The notes beneath the pieces were generated by a model. That model saw nothing but the letters and a program-made list of their open reading frames with translations. It searched no databases and was not told the origin of the DNA. From the NCBI GenBank assembly GCA_030681645.1, contig JAUXRX010000017.1, positions 186,001 to 250,000 of the forward strand: a DNA stretch of 64,000 bases. The letters run 5' to 3'. This DNA is from Archangium sp. GTDB taxonomy: Bacteria > Myxococcota > Myxococcia > Myxococcales > Myxococcaceae. This document shows, piece after piece, positions 35,336 through 45,351 of this stretch (its first letter is position 1; every line of letters starts with the position of its first letter). The translations under genes were made by a program, and so were the position numbers.

Positions 35336-35905
35336 ATGATCTGCCCCGTCTGTGAGCACCAGCAGGAGTTCGGCATGGAGTGCGAGGTGTGCGGCAAGGA
35401 GCTCGGCGGGCTCGCCGGCCTCGGCCCCCCGCCGGTGCAGACCGTGCGCATGGAAGGCCTCGAGGTCACCGTGCCCGAGAAGCTGGGCGAGGTGCCGGTG
35501 GAGAAGATGGGCGAGCTCGAGGTGACCCGCTTCGCCGCGGTCAACGTCGCCCCCGACGTCACCCCAGACCTCGACTTCACGGCCCGGGCGCCGGTCGGCG
35601 ACATTCCCATCGATCGCGTGGCCGACATGTCCGAAGACCGCGTGCCCGACGACGGTCAGCGCACCGCCTTCGCCACCGGCCCGGCCACCTGCCGCTATTG
35701 CCGCAACGTGCAGGCCACCGGGACGATGTGCGAGCGCTGCGGCATGAAGCTCCCCATCGTCGCCGTGCCGCCGCTCGAGGCGATCGTCGGCAAGGCGCTC
35801 AGCGACTACGAGAGCAAGGTGCGCTGCCGTTCCTGCGGGGCGCCCGCGAAGGCCGGGGAGCGCTGCGGCGACTGCGGCCGTGAAGTTCCGTACCCCGACG
35901 CTTGA
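35336..35905 (+). CDS. Multi-zinc-ribbon protein
   Basis: This 189-residue cytoplasmic protein has four C-x2-C pairs near the ends: ICPVCEH and CEVCGKEL at the N-terminus, then CRYCRNVQ with CERCGMKL, and CRSCGAP with CGDCGREVPYP at the C-terminus. These form about three zinc ribbons separated by an acidic, Val/Pro-rich middle without a fold I recognise. Similar proteins in myxobacteria are unnamed. It begins 15 bases after recG and precedes a membrane protein and a CinA-like gene on the same strand. Confidence 0.75.
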   Translation: MICPVCEHQQEFGMECEVCGKELGGLAGLGPPPVQTVRMEGLEVTVPEKLGEVPVEKMGELEVTRFAAVNVAPDVTPDLDFTARAPVGDIPIDRVADMSEDRVPDDGQRTAFATGPATCRYCRNVQATGTMCERCGMKLPIVAVPPLEAIVGKALSDYESKVRCRSCGAPAKAGERCGDCGREVPYPDA

Positions 35906-35939
35906 TGCGTGGCGCCGGGGGTCGTATGGCGGCTCACGC

Positions 35940-36269
35940 ATGGCAATCGATCCTGTCCGAGCCGAGCACGACGCCGTCCTCTCGTCCCTCTCGACGCGGG
36001 TGAGCACGAGGCACTTCGCGCACGGAGCCGTCAGCGTGCTGGTGGCCGTCGCCCTCGCGGGCACCGCGGGCAAGCTCTGGTGGGACTTTTCCACCACCCA
36101 CCCGGAATGGGCCGGGGGCTTCGCGGGCCTCACCGCGCTCGTGCTCAGCTACGCCGCCATTCGCTTCGTGCTCGGAGCGCGAGCCAACACCCGCGAGCGG
36201 GTGCAGCTGGTGAGGCTGCGCGAGCTGCGCAAGACGCTCGGCGTCGACGCCCCGGCTTCCCTCACATGA
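35940..36269 (+). CDS. Small two-helix membrane protein
   Basis: This 109-residue protein has two predicted transmembrane helices at about 28-45 (GAVSVLVAVALAGTAGKLWW) and 60-78 (AGLTALVLSYAAIRFVLGA), and a basic C-terminal tail (RANTRERVQLVRLRELRKTL). ATG 35940 is chosen; the frame extends upstream but overlaps the zinc-ribbon gene. It overlaps the next gene by 4 bases (ATGA at 36266-36269), so the two are coupled. The function is unknown. Confidence 0.65.
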   Translation: MAIDPVRAEHDAVLSSLSTRVSTRHFAHGAVSVLVAVALAGTAGKLWWDFSTTHPEWAGGFAGLTALVLSYAAIRFVLGARANTRERVQLVRLRELRKTLGVDAPASLT

Positions 36270-37003
36270 ACCCCCGCGCCGTCTGCGCCGTGATCATCGG
36301 CAACGAGGTGCTCACCGCGAAGGTGGTGGAAGCCAACGGCACGCACCTGATCCGCCGGCTGCGCGAGCGCGGCGTCGAGCTGGCCTCGATGCACCTGGTG
36401 CGCGACGAGGTCGACGACCTGGTCGAACAGCTCGTCGCCTGCCGCCGCCGCGCCCGCTTCATCATCACCAGCGGGGGGGTGGGGCCCACCCATGACGACG
36501 TCACCGTGCGCGCCGTCGCGCTCTCGCTGCAGCGGCCGGTGGTGCGGCTGCCCGAGATGGAAGCACGCATTCGCGCGTACTACGCCGACCGGCCCATGCC
36601 CGAAGAAGCGCTGCGCATGGCCGAGGGGCCCGCGGGCAGCACGCTGATCGCCAGCGAAGATCCACGCTTCCCGGTGCTGGAGTGCGACGGGGTGTTCATG
36701 CTCCCGGGCGTGCCGCAGCTGTTCAAGATGCACCTCGAGGCGGTGCTGCAGCAGTTGCCGGGCAAGCCCGGGGTGCTGCGGCAGTTGTTCCTCTCGGTGG
36801 GCGAGGCCGACATCGCCCACGCGCTCGATGCCGTGGCGCGTGCGCGGCCGCACGTGGCGCTCGGCTCGTACCCGACGTGGGGTGAGACGAACGATCACCG
36901 GGTGAGGTTGACCGTGGAGCACGAATCGGCCGGCGAGGTCGACGCGACGGTCGAGGCGCTGGTGAACGCGCTCGGTGCCGGGGCGATCATCCGGCGGGAA
37001 TAG
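36266..37003 (+). CDS. Molybdopterin-binding domain protein (CinA N-terminal-like)
   Basis: This 245-residue protein has the MoCF_biosynth fold: AVIIGNEVLTAKVVEANG and the hallmark FIITSGGVGPTHDDVTVRAV. The middle and C-terminal parts (LPGVPQLFKMHLEAVLQQLP, AGEVDATVEALV) match the CinA/competence-damage-inducible family without its C-terminal amidase domain. The partner could be nicotinamide-nucleotide or molybdopterin metabolism. It overlaps the upstream membrane gene by 4 bases. A MoaA gene is elsewhere in the window, but no direct link is shown. Confidence 0.88.
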   Translation: MNPRAVCAVIIGNEVLTAKVVEANGTHLIRRLRERGVELASMHLVRDEVDDLVEQLVACRRRARFIITSGGVGPTHDDVTVRAVALSLQRPVVRLPEMEARIRAYYADRPMPEEALRMAEGPAGSTLIASEDPRFPVLECDGVFMLPGVPQLFKMHLEAVLQQLPGKPGVLRQLFLSVGEADIAHALDAVARARPHVALGSYPTWGETNDHRVRLTVEHESAGEVDATVEALVNALGAGAIIRRE

Positions 37004-37015
37004 GAGTTCGGCTTG

Positions 37016-37038
37016 CCCTCTCCCCCTCGGGGAAAGGG
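37016..37038. terminator. CCCTC..GAGGG-type hairpin
   Basis: CCCTCTCCCC and GGGGAAAGGG pair around a three-base loop (one mismatch), 12 bases after the CinA-like stop and before the convergent TPR gene. It is related to the repeat at 13877-13902 and probably acts as a terminator. Confidence 0.55.
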
Positions 37039-37055
37039 AGGCACTCTGCCTGCTC

Positions 37056-40000
37056 TCAGCCCAGCGACACGCCGATGCGCTGGCGGAGCCGGAAGAAGTC
37101 GTCGGTGATCGCGAAGGTCAGCAGCTCCTTGAGATCGGCCCGGGCGAGCACCGCGTTCGCGATGGCCTCGGCAGACTCGGGCTTGGGCTGGTTGACCGGC
37201 ACCTCTTCCTTGAGGATCAGGTTCAGCCCCGCGGTCGGGTCGGCTGACACCACCAGGCCCGCGCGATCGGCCGCGAACATGAGCCCCTGCACGATCGGCT
37301 CGATCGCCACCTTCGTCAGCGGCAGCGCCGCCTGCGCCGGCTCCTCGAGCAGGCGCAGCGACTTGCGCGAGTACGCGCGCCGCAGTTGCTTGCTCTGCTC
37401 CTCGCTCTTGCGCCCCAGGCCGTCGAAGCCCGCCTGGTGGATGCGCACCGAGTTGCCCAGCACGTCCGCCAGCTCCTGCGGCGCCAGCTTCCGCAGGATC
37501 GCCGCCTTGTCGTAGAGCCCCATCGCCGCCCGCCCGTAGAGGAAGCGCTGCTCGCGGATGTTGAAGCGCCGCACCACGTCGGGGCCCAGGCACACGCTCA
37601 GGGGCTCGGTGGTCTCGAGGAACACCAGCCCGCGCTTGGCCTGGTAGACCTCGAACTCCTCGATGCCGAAGAGCGCGGTGACCGTCTGCAGCGCCTTGAA
37701 GACGGCGTGATCGTTCTTGAGGCGGTCTGCCTTGCGATCCATGCCGTTCACTTCGAACTGCGGCGGGTAGAGCTTCACGAACTGGTCGCCGATCGACCGC
37801 AGCACGTCGACGATCGGGTGCCGCGCGGCCACCGGGTGCAGCGTCACCAGGTCGGCCGGCTGCAACGAGCCCTTCAGCTCGCTGCTGAGGCGGTTGCGGC
37901 CTTCGCCGTAGAAGGCCGCCTCGGTGTCGTTGGCCTGCTTGAGGAAGACCAGCAACGACGCGGCGCAGAAGGCCTTGTCGAGCTGCCTCAGCGATTCCCA
38001 CATCCTGAAGAGCGCGTGCAGGCTGTCGGCGCGCGTGGGGTCGAGGCGGATGATGTTGCGGTGCGCCTCGATGGCGAGCGCGGTCGACGCGCTGTCGCGG
38101 CCGTAGAGCTCGGCGAGGGCGATCCACGCGGCGATCTGCGTGGGGTCCAGCTCGATCACCTGACGCAGGGTGGCGATGCCGCGCGGCGGATCGTCGAGCG
38201 AGCGGGCGTAGAGCGAGGCGATGCGCAGCTTGAGCGCCACCACCTTCTTCACGTCAGACGCCTGCTGCGCCTGCTGCTCGAGCATGGTGGCCAGCTCGGG
38301 CAGCGAGCCGGTGCGCTCGTAGAGCGTCGCCAGCCGGTCGAGCGTCACCGCGTCGCCCGGGGTCAGCTCGAGCGCCTTGCGGTACAGCGTGATCGCCTGG
38401 GCGATGTCGCCGAAGCCCTCGTCGGTGATCCGCGCCAGCGAGAGGGTGTGCTTCGCCTTCACCTGCGGGCTGGGGTCGAGCTCCAGCAGGCGGCGCATGC
38501 AGTCGGCGGCGCCGGTCCAGTTGCGGCCGTGGGTGTGAATGTTCGCCAGCCGCTCGAGTGCTTCGACCGAGCCGGGATCTCCCGAGAGCGCGGTCTGCAG
38601 GTGGGCCGCGGCGCGGGTCATGTCGCTCAGGTGGTCGTGGTACAGCGCGCCCAGCTTCAGGTTGAGCCGCGCCAGCGCCCTGGGGTCGCCGCCCTGCTGC
38701 ACCCGCACCGCGAGCGCCGCGGCCGCCTCGGCGTAGTCGTGGTTCTCGAGCGCGAGGGTGCCCTTCATCTCGAGCGCCTCGGCGAGCGTCGGCATGGCCA
38801 TCAGCGCGCGGTCGAGCATGGCGATCGCCTGGTCCCGCTTCTTGAGCGAGTCGAGCGAGATGCGGGCCGCGTCGAAGAACTCCTTCGCCGCCGCCAGCAG
38901 GTCCTTCTGGGCGAGCTTCGCCTCACCGCGCCGCTCGTGCAGCCTGGCGAGATCGTCCGCGCCGCCCTTGCGGGCGAGCAGGTCTTCGAGGGCGGGCCCG
39001 GCCTCGGCGTGCAGGGGCTCGTACGCCAGCACGCGCTGGAAGAGCGCCTCGGCGGCCGTGGGGTTGCCCTCGACGTCGCGCGCCAGCTTGGCTGCGTCCA
39101 TCATGGCGCTGAGCGCGGTCTGCGGATCGCGCGCCGTCTGGGCGATCGCCTCGTACGTCGCGCGCGCCCGGGGGTGATCCCCCAGCTTCAGGTAGCAGCG
39201 GAGCTGGCCCTGGAGGGCAGGGTAGAGATCGGGCGCCGACTGCAGGGCCCCTTCGTAGGCCTTGAGCGCGCCCATCACGTCGCGCAGCCGCGTCTCGTAG
39301 AGATCGCCGATGCGCAGCTGCAGCTGGAGCAGGTCGGCCGAGTCGGTCGCGCCCTGGCGGCGGCGCTCGTAGAGGTCGATCAGGCCCCTGCCGTCGCCGA
39401 CCTTCTGCAGCGCCTTCTCGAGGACCAGCCCGAGCGCCTCGTCGGTGGGGTCGGCGAGGTACGCCGCCTTGAGCTGCTCGAGCACCGCCGCGTCGGGGGG
39501 CGCGTTCGGGTCTTTCGCCTCGACGTTCGAGAGCTTGATGGCCGCGGCCAGCTTGTCGTCGCCGATCGCCTCGGCGATGCGGGCGCGCAGCTCGGCCCTT
39601 CGGGGCTTGTCGTTGGCGCGGATGCGCTCGAGCAGCCGCAGCGCGGTGAGGTTCGAGTCTTCGAGCCCCAGCGCCGCCTCGCAGCAGGTGGCCGCGCGGG
39701 TCGGCTCGTTGATGCGATCGAGGTAGAGGCGGGCCAGCTTGAGCCAGGCCGCCACCCTCGCGGCGTCGGTGCCGGTCTGGGTCTGGCGATCGAGGAGCAC
39801 GATCAGCTCCTTCACGTCGTCCTTGGCGGTGAGCAGGCGCTCGAGCTGCTGCAGCGCGGTGGTGTGGTTGGGCGCCAGCCTCAACACCTCGTGGTACGCC
39901 TCGATCGCCGCCTCGGGCTTCTGCAGCTGGTCTTCCCAGATCGCCGCCGACTGGAAGATCGCGTTGGCGCGCTCGGTGGGGTCGCTGCGGTTGGCCGCTT

Positions 40001-42068
40001 CGGCGCGGAGGATCTCGATGAGCGATTCCCAGTCACCCTGGGTGCGGTAGATGCGCGCCAGCGAGCGCAGCGCGGGCACGTGGTTGGGCGCGAGCGTGAG
40101 CACCTCGCGGTACGACGAGATGGCCTCGTTCAGGTCCTTCACCTTCTGCTCGAACAGCTCGCCCACCTTCTGCACCAGGCTGGCGGCCTGGTCGGTCGAC
40201 GGCGCGATCTCGGCCTCGGCCCGGTACATCTTGATCAGCGCGTCCCAGCGGCCGTCCTGGCCGTAGAGCCGCCCCAGCGCGCGCAGCGCCGGCAGGTACG
40301 CGGGCGAGAGCTGCAGCACCCGTTCCCACGCGTGGATGGCGGCGGGGCGGTCCTTGAGCTGCTCTTCGAGGATCTCCGCGTTGCGGTGCGCGAGCGAGAC
40401 GATCTGCTTGGTGTCGCTGGCCAGCCGGGTCTCGGACTCGTTGAGGTCGAGCAGTTCCTGCCACTTCGCGCCGCGCTCGTAGAGCCGCGCGAGGTTGCGC
40501 ATGGTGGGCAGGTGATCGGGCGAGAGCTCGAGCACGCGCCGCAGACACTCGATGGCGTGCTCGACGTCGTTGAGGCGATCTTCGTAGAGCGCGGCGATCT
40601 TGTTGAGGGTCGAGATCTGCTGCTCGCGATCGCTCGTCTGCAGCAGGTCCTGCTCGTACATCGTCACCAGCTCCTGCCACTTGCCCAGCTTCTCGTAGAG
40701 GCGGATCAGCGCCTTCTGCGCGGGCAGGTAGCCCGGCGAGAGCTGGAGGCAGGTGTTGTAGCGGGCGATGGCCTCGTCGATGAGGTTGAGCCGTTCCTCG
40801 AGCGTCTCGGCGGCCTTGTAGACGCGGCCCGCCTTCTGCCGCGGGTCGTCCATCGAGGCGGCTTCGGCCTCGTAGGTGTCGAGCAGGCCCCGCCAGTTCT
40901 GCGCGCGGTAGTGCAGCTTGCCCAGGCCCGCCAGCGCGCCGGCATGACCGGGCACCCGGTTGAGGATCGCGTGGTACCGGCCCACCGCGTCGACCTCGCG
41001 CTGCAGCTGCTCGTACAGGGCGGCGAGGCGCTGGTTGATGCTGACGAACTCGCTCTCGTCGGCGTTGGCGCTGCCCCAGGCCTGCAGCACCTCGGCGAGC
41101 TCGTCGAAGCGGCTCTGGCCTTCGTAGATGCGCGCCAGCTCGGACAGGATGAGCGGGTCGTTCTGGCTCACCCTGCGCGCGGCGAGCAGCGCAGAGAGCG
41201 CGTCTTCGGGGCGCCCCAGGCGCTCGTAGGCCTTGCTGATCTGCAGGAAGGTCGGCGCGGCGGCCGCCCCCTGGCCCTCGGCCTCGGCCGCGAGCGCGGC
41301 GAGCTCTTCGTCGACGGTGCCTTCCCGCTGGGCCACCCGCTTCATTGCCGCGAGCAGCTGTGGATCGCGGCGATCGATCGCGAACGCCTGGCGGAACGCC
41401 TCGGCGGCGCCGCGCGGGTTCTTGAGCCGGTCCTCGAGCAGCAGCCCGGCCGAGGTGAGGTACACCGCCTTCGCCGCGGGCTCGGTCACCGCCTCGGCGA
41501 GCAGCCGGTACACCTCGACCAGCGCCGGGTAGTCGGCCTTCTCGGAATAGACCTGCTCGAGCTGCACCAGCAGGGTGACGTCTTCGGGCCTCAGCTCGAG
41601 GCACTGGGCCACCACCGCGGCGGCGTCGGCCTCGCGCGAGAGGCGCTGCTCGAGAATCTGCCCCTTCTCGAACAGCAGCGCGGCGCGGGCGCGGCGGGCG
41701 TCACTGGCGGCGAGCTCGGCGTCGATCAGCGTGACGGCCATCACCCAGTTGCCCACCTCGGCGAAGAGGCGCCTCGCCGCGCGGATGTTGGCGAGGAAGC
41801 GCGGGGCGAGCTTGAAGGCCTGCTGGTAGGCGACGGCGGCGTTGCGCGGGTGGCGCAGCGGCGCTTCCCACAGCAGCCCCATCTCGTGGAACAGCAGCGC
41901 CGCGGCAGGCACGCCGCCCATGGCGCGGGCTTCCTTCTCGAGCGCGGCGATGCGGGCCCTGGCTTCGTCTTCCGACGCGGTTGCCGGCTGGGTCGATTCT
42001 TCGGGAATCGGGATGGCTGGGATCGCGGTCGAAAGCGTTCTCGGAAACTCGTTCCGCTGCTCGCTCAT
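37056..42068 (-). CDS. Giant tetratricopeptide-repeat protein with degenerate M48-like C-terminus
   Basis: This protein has about 1670 residues from ATG 42068. Most of it is TPR repeats of 34-40 residues with the pattern A-I-x-A-Y-x-x-V-L-x-L-x-P (for example [20 protein letters not shown]). No signal peptide or membrane helix is visible, so it is probably a cytoplasmic scaffold. The last about 230 residues are different. [20 protein letters not shown], then [37 protein letters not shown] and a final [13 protein letters not shown] resemble the order of an M48-family protease, but HExxH is replaced by G-N-S-V-R-I-H, so it would be inactive. It overlaps hutH by 4 bases (ATGA). The role is unknown. 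Confidence 0.85.
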   Translation of the reverse strand: MSEQRNEFPRTLSTAIPAIPIPEESTQPATASEDEARARIAALEKEARAMGGVPAAALLFHEMGLLWEAPLRHPRNAAVAYQQAFKLAPRFLANIRAARRLFAEVGNWVMAVTLIDAELAASDARRARAALLFEKGQILEQRLSREADAAAVVAQCLELRPEDVTLLVQLEQVYSEKADYPALVEVYRLLAEAVTEPAAKAVYLTSAGLLLEDRLKNPRGAAEAFRQAFAIDRRDPQLLAAMKRVAQREGTVDEELAALAAEAEGQGAAAAPTFLQISKAYERLGRPEDALSALLAARRVSQNDPLILSELARIYEGQSRFDELAEVLQAWGSANADESEFVSINQRLAALYEQLQREVDAVGRYHAILNRVPGHAGALAGLGKLHYRAQNWRGLLDTYEAEAASMDDPRQKAGRVYKAAETLEERLNLIDEAIARYNTCLQLSPGYLPAQKALIRLYEKLGKWQELVTMYEQDLLQTSDREQQISTLNKIAALYEDRLNDVEHAIECLRRVLELSPDHLPTMRNLARLYERGAKWQELLDLNESETRLASDTKQIVSLAHRNAEILEEQLKDRPAAIHAWERVLQLSPAYLPALRALGRLYGQDGRWDALIKMYRAEAEIAPSTDQAASLVQKVGELFEQKVKDLNEAISSYREVLTLAPNHVPALRSLARIYRTQGDWESLIEILRAEAANRSDPTERANAIFQSAAIWEDQLQKPEAAIEAYHEVLRLAPNHTTALQQLERLLTAKDDVKELIVLLDRQTQTGTDAARVAAWLKLARLYLDRINEPTRAATCCEAALGLEDSNLTALRLLERIRANDKPRRAELRARIAEAIGDDKLAAAIKLSNVEAKDPNAPPDAAVLEQLKAAYLADPTDEALGLVLEKALQKVGDGRGLIDLYERRRQGATDSADLLQLQLRIGDLYETRLRDVMGALKAYEGALQSAPDLYPALQGQLRCYLKLGDHPRARATYEAIAQTARDPQTALSAMMDAAKLARDVEGNPTAAEALFQRVLAYEPLHAEAGPALEDLLARKGGADDLARLHERRGEAKLAQKDLLAAAKEFFDAARISLDSLKKRDQAIAMLDRALMAMPTLAEALEMKGTLALENHDYAEAAAALAVRVQQGGDPRALARLNLKLGALYHDHLSDMTRAAAHLQTALSGDPGSVEALERLANIHTHGRNWTGAADCMRRLLELDPSPQVKAKHTLSLARITDEGFGDIAQAITLYRKALELTPGDAVTLDRLATLYERTGSLPELATMLEQQAQQASDVKKVVALKLRIASLYARSLDDPPRGIATLRQVIELDPTQIAAWIALAELYGRDSASTALAIEAHRNIIRLDPTRADSLHALFRMWESLRQLDKAFCAASLLVFLKQANDTEAAFYGEGRNRLSSELKGSLQPADLVTLHPVAARHPIVDVLRSIGDQFVKLYPPQFEVNGMDRKADRLKNDHAVFKALQTVTALFGIEEFEVYQAKRGLVFLETTEPLSVCLGPDVVRRFNIREQRFLYGRAAMGLYDKAAILRKLAPQELADVLGNSVRIHQAGFDGLGRKSEEQSKQLRRAYSRKSLRLLEEPAQAALPLTKVAIEPIVQGLMFAADRAGLVVSADPTAGLNLILKEEVPVNQPKPESAEAIANAVLARADLKELLTFAITDDFFRLRQRIGVSLG

Positions 42069-43606
42069 GCGCGCGAGTCGTAGCATGCACGTCGGACCGT
42101 CGCGAGGAGTTCCCCCGAGTCGACCAACGCCGCCACCGCCGAGATGTCCTTGTGCAATTCGCGGTCGGTGTCCATGTGCGTGACGCGCGAGCGGATGAGC
42201 TGGTGCGCCGCGGCGACGCCTCTTCCCGGCGCGGTCTTCTGCGGCTCACGGAAGTCGAGCGCCTGGGCGGCGACGAGCAGCTCGATCGCCACCACGTGCC
42301 GCGCGTGCTCCACCACCTGCCGCGCCTTGAGCGCCGCGGTCATGCCCATCGACACGTGGTCCTCCCGGCCGGCCGAGGAGGGGATCGAGTCGACCGACGC
42401 GGGGTGACAGAGAATGCGCGCCTCGGCCACCAACGCGGCCGACGTCACCTGGGCGATCATGAAGCCCGAGTTGAGGCCCGAGTTCCGCGCCAGGAACGGC
42501 GGGAGCCCGGACAGGGCCGGGTTGACCATCTGTTCCACGCGGCGCTCGCTGATCGACGAGAGCTGGGTGAGGGCCATCGCCACCACGTCGAGCGCGAAGC
42601 TGATCGGCTGCCCGTGAAAGTTGCCGGCCGAGACGATCTCGCCGGTGTCGGCGAAGACCAGCGGGTTGTCGGTGCCCGCGTTGACCTCGACCTCGAGGAT
42701 CTTCCGGGCGAAGGTGAGCCCCTCGCGCGCGGCGCCGTGCACCTGGGGGATGCAGCGCATCGAGTACGGGTCCTGCACCTTGGCGCAGTCGACGTGCGTC
42801 TCGACCAGCGCCGACTCGGCCAGCAGCGAGCGCATGTGCGCGCTCACCGTGCCGTGGCCGGGGTGCGGCCGCACCGCGTGCACCGCCTCGATGAAGGGCT
42901 GGTGCGAGCCGAGCATGCCCTCGATGGTCATCGCGCCGGCGACGTCGAAGAGCTCGGCCAGCTCTTCGGCCTGCAGCAGCGCGGGCACGCCCACCGCGCA
43001 CATGGCCTGCGTGCCGTTGACGAGGGTGAGGCCTTCTTTCGCCTCGAGCACCACCGGCTCGAGCCCCGCCTTCCGCAGCGCGTCGCGGCCCGGTAGGCGC
43101 ACGCCGTCGAAGAAGGCCTCGCCTTCACCGATGATCACCAGCGCGAGGTGCGCGAGCGGGGCCAGATCGCCCGAGGCGCCCACCGAGCCGCGCTCGGGCA
43201 CCACCGGCGTGACGCCCCGGTTGAGCATCTCGACGGCGAGCCGCAGCGTGGACGGCCGCACGCCCGAGAAGCCCTTCGCCAGCACGTTGCAGCGCAGGAG
43301 CAGCAGCCCGCGCGCCTCGGGGATCGAGAGGGGGTTTCCGACCCCGGCGGCGTGGCTGAGGATCAGGTTTCGCTGCAGCTGCTGCAGGTCTTTCTTCTCG
43401 ATGTGCACCTCGGCCAGGGTGCCGAAGCCGGTGTTGATGCCGTAGGCGGGCTCGTCTCCCGCGGCCACGCGGTCGACCAGGGCCCGGGCCTTCGACACCC
43501 GCTCGAGCGACCCGGCCGTGATCTCCACCGGGCGGTTGCGGGCCGCCACGTCGCGAATGTCGGAGAGCGTGAGCGTGTTGCCGTCGAGCTGGAGAGGCGT
43601 TGTCAT
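42065..43606 (-). CDS. hutH: Histidine ammonia-lyase
   Basis: This 513-residue enzyme of the MIO family is predicted to convert histidine to urocanate. The MIO tripeptide is in [27 protein letters not shown], the LVNGTQAM region, [15 protein letters not shown] and [20 protein letters not shown] are family signatures. ATG 43606 is the end of a 43-bp leader repeat shared with the gene at 53980. The stop overlaps the giant TPR gene. No hutU/I/G genes are nearby, so it may act in a different context; tyrosine/phenylalanine lyases of the same family cannot be wholly excluded, but the histidine type is favoured. Confidence 0.93.
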   Translation of the reverse strand: MTTPLQLDGNTLTLSDIRDVAARNRPVEITAGSLERVSKARALVDRVAAGDEPAYGINTGFGTLAEVHIEKKDLQQLQRNLILSHAAGVGNPLSIPEARGLLLLRCNVLAKGFSGVRPSTLRLAVEMLNRGVTPVVPERGSVGASGDLAPLAHLALVIIGEGEAFFDGVRLPGRDALRKAGLEPVVLEAKEGLTLVNGTQAMCAVGVPALLQAEELAELFDVAGAMTIEGMLGSHQPFIEAVHAVRPHPGHGTVSAHMRSLLAESALVETHVDCAKVQDPYSMRCIPQVHGAAREGLTFARKILEVEVNAGTDNPLVFADTGEIVSAGNFHGQPISFALDVVAMALTQLSSISERRVEQMVNPALSGLPPFLARNSGLNSGFMIAQVTSAALVAEARILCHPASVDSIPSSAGREDHVSMGMTAALKARQVVEHARHVVAIELLVAAQALDFREPQKTAPGRGVAAAHQLIRSRVTHMDTDRELHKDISAVAALVDSGELLATVRRACYDSRA

Positions 43607-43645
43607 GGAGCGGAGCCGATAGCAGCGGAACGCTGCGCGAGACAG
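43603..43645 (-). repeat. 43-bp leader repeat ending on the hutH start codon (copy 1)
   Basis: On the hutH strand it contains GCAGCG-TTC-CGCTGC, a 6-bp-arm hairpin, then ATCGGCTCCGCTCC and the ATG. It matches 53977-54019 at 42 of 43 positions, and both copies end on a start codon. Confidence 0.85.
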
Positions 43646-43714
43646 GCGGAAGCGACACCCGCGTGCGCAAGAGACTCGCGTGACGCGTCGCGACAAAGTA
43701 AGTGCCTCCGCCTC

Positions 43715-44932
43715 ATGTTGATTGTCCAGAAGTACGGCGGCACCTCGGTAGGCGACGTCGAGCGGATCAAGAACGTCGCGAGGCGGGCCATCGCGGCAAA
43801 GAAGGCAGGGCACCAGGTCGTGGTCGTCGTCTCGGCGATGAGCGGAGAGACCAACCGGCTGCTCAAGCTGGTGCACGGCATCACCGAGCGCCCCAACGAG
43901 CGCGAGCAGGACGTGGTGGTGGCGACCGGCGAGCAGGTGACGATCGGGCTGGTGTCGATCGCCATCGAGGCGGCGGGCACGCGCGCGCGCAGCTTCATGG
44001 GCCACCAGTGCCGCATCGTCACCGACAGCACCTTCAGCAAGGCGCGCATCAAGCGCATCGACGCCGACGGCATCTTCGAGTCGCTCAAGAAGGGCGAGAT
44101 CGCGGTGATCGCCGGCTTCCAGGGGGTCGATGAAGAAGGCAACGTCACCACCCTGGGCCGAGGCGGCAGCGACACCACCGCGGTGGCCATCGCCGCGGCG
44201 ATCAAGGCCGACGCGTGCGAGATCTACACCGACGTCGACGGCGTCTACACCACCGACCCGAACATCGCCCCGAAGGCGAAGAAGCTCGATCGCATCAGCT
44301 ACGAAGAGATGCTCGAGCTCGCCTCGCTCGGCGCCAAGGTGTTGCAGATCCGCTCGGTGGAGATCGCCATGAAGTTCAAGGTGCCCCTCTGGGTGAAGTC
44401 GTCGTTCAGCGATGATCCGGGGACGCTCGTTTGCGAGGAGGATGAAGCGATGGAAGACATTCTGGTCAGTGGTGTGGCGCTGGATCGCAACGAGGCCCGC
44501 GTGTCGATTCGTGACGTGCCCGATCAGCCCGGGGCGGCCGCGAAGATCTTCGGCGCCCTCGACGAGCGGGCGATCAGCGTCGATCTGATCGTCCAGAACA
44601 CGCCCGTGAAGGGGAAGACCGATCTCACCTTCACCGTGGGCAAGGCCGACCTGCTCAAGACGCAGGACGTGATGAAGAAGGTGGTCAAGGCCCTCAAGGC
44701 CGGCCCCGTGGAGGTCGACGATCAGTGCGCGAAGATCTCGATCGTCGGCGTGGGCATGCGCACCCATTCAGGCGTGGCGGCGCGCATGTTCAAGACCCTC
44801 TCGACCGAGGGGGTGAACATCCTCGCCATCTCGACCTCCGAGATCCGCGTGTCCTGCCTCATCCCGGGCAAGTACGCCGAGCTCGCCGTGCGCGCGCTCC
44901 ACTCGGAGTTCGGCCTCGACACGAAGGCTTGA
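43715..44932 (+). CDS. lysC: Aspartate kinase
   Basis: This 405-residue monofunctional aspartokinase makes aspartyl phosphate for the lysine, threonine and methionine pathway. The start motif is [31 protein letters not shown], the [20 protein letters not shown] substrate site and [14 protein letters not shown] follow, then two C-terminal ACT domains ([17 protein letters not shown] and [19 protein letters not shown]), so feedback control is likely. ATG 43715 begins the conserved domain. It is divergent from hutH across 108 bases that contain the leader repeat. A ComEA-like gene follows 4 bases after the stop. Confidence 0.97.
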   Translation: MLIVQKYGGTSVGDVERIKNVARRAIAAKKAGHQVVVVVSAMSGETNRLLKLVHGITERPNEREQDVVVATGEQVTIGLVSIAIEAAGTRARSFMGHQCRIVTDSTFSKARIKRIDADGIFESLKKGEIAVIAGFQGVDEEGNVTTLGRGGSDTTAVAIAAAIKADACEIYTDVDGVYTTDPNIAPKAKKLDRISYEEMLELASLGAKVLQIRSVEIAMKFKVPLWVKSSFSDDPGTLVCEEDEAMEDILVSGVALDRNEARVSIRDVPDQPGAAAKIFGALDERAISVDLIVQNTPVKGKTDLTFTVGKADLLKTQDVMKKVVKALKAGPVEVDDQCAKISIVGVGMRTHSGVAARMFKTLSTEGVNILAISTSEIRVSCLIPGKYAELAVRALHSEFGLDTKA

Positions 44933-44936
44933 TGAG

Positions 44937-45341
44937 ATGAGCCGCCCGCAGGCGATCGCCGTCGTGCTCGCGCTCGCGGGCGTGCTGGGCCTCGTGGCGG
45001 TGTTGCGCTGGCCCCACCAGGAGCCCTCACTCGACTGCCCCGACGGGGGCCTCGTTCAGCTCGGGGCCGACGGGGTGGCCAGCTGCGCCCCCGGAGCGCC
45101 GCTGCCCGCGGGGCAGGCGCTCACGCTGCGCCAGAAGTTCGACTGCAACACCGCCACCGAGGCTGACTTCGCGCTGGTGTCCGGCATCGGTCCCTCGCTG
45201 GCCAGGGAACTCGTCGCCGCGCGTGACGGCGGCTTCGTGAGCTGGGATCAGATCGACGCGGTCTCGGGGGTCGGCGCCACCCGCCTGATCGCGCTGCAGG
45301 CTGCGTGTGAGATCCGGGTAGGGGACGGAGGGGTGTGGTAG
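44937..45341 (+). CDS. ComEA-like helix-hairpin-helix membrane protein
   Basis: This 134-residue protein has an N-terminal transmembrane anchor (VVLALAGVLGLVAVLRW). A short Cys-containing region (DCPDGGLVQLGADGVASC) follows, then a C-terminal helix-hairpin-helix ([20 protein letters not shown] and IDAVSGVGATRLIALQ) of the ComEA DNA-binding type. ComEA proteins bind incoming DNA in the periplasm during natural competence. Whether this one does so is unproven. It is 4 bases downstream of aspartate kinase and 10 bases upstream of the zinc-ribbon scaffold, so all three may be one operon. Confidence 0.78.
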   Translation: MSRPQAIAVVLALAGVLGLVAVLRWPHQEPSLDCPDGGLVQLGADGVASCAPGAPLPAGQALTLRQKFDCNTATEADFALVSGIGPSLARELVAARDGGFVSWDQIDAVSGVGATRLIALQAACEIRVGDGGVW

Positions 45342-45351
45342 AAGCTCGTGC

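Noticed and set aside
33389..36133. A 914-residue minus-strand open frame over recG and the zinc-ribbon gene
   Set aside because: It runs across two real genes and an intergenic gap, has no domain, and is the complement of conserved helicase motifs.
37386..42083. A 1565-residue open frame on the plus strand opposite the giant TPR gene
   Set aside because: It is rich in Arg, Gly, Leu, Glu, Val and His, with no fold and no start signal. The minus-strand frame encodes clear TPR repeats; the antisense opening is a product of high GC3.
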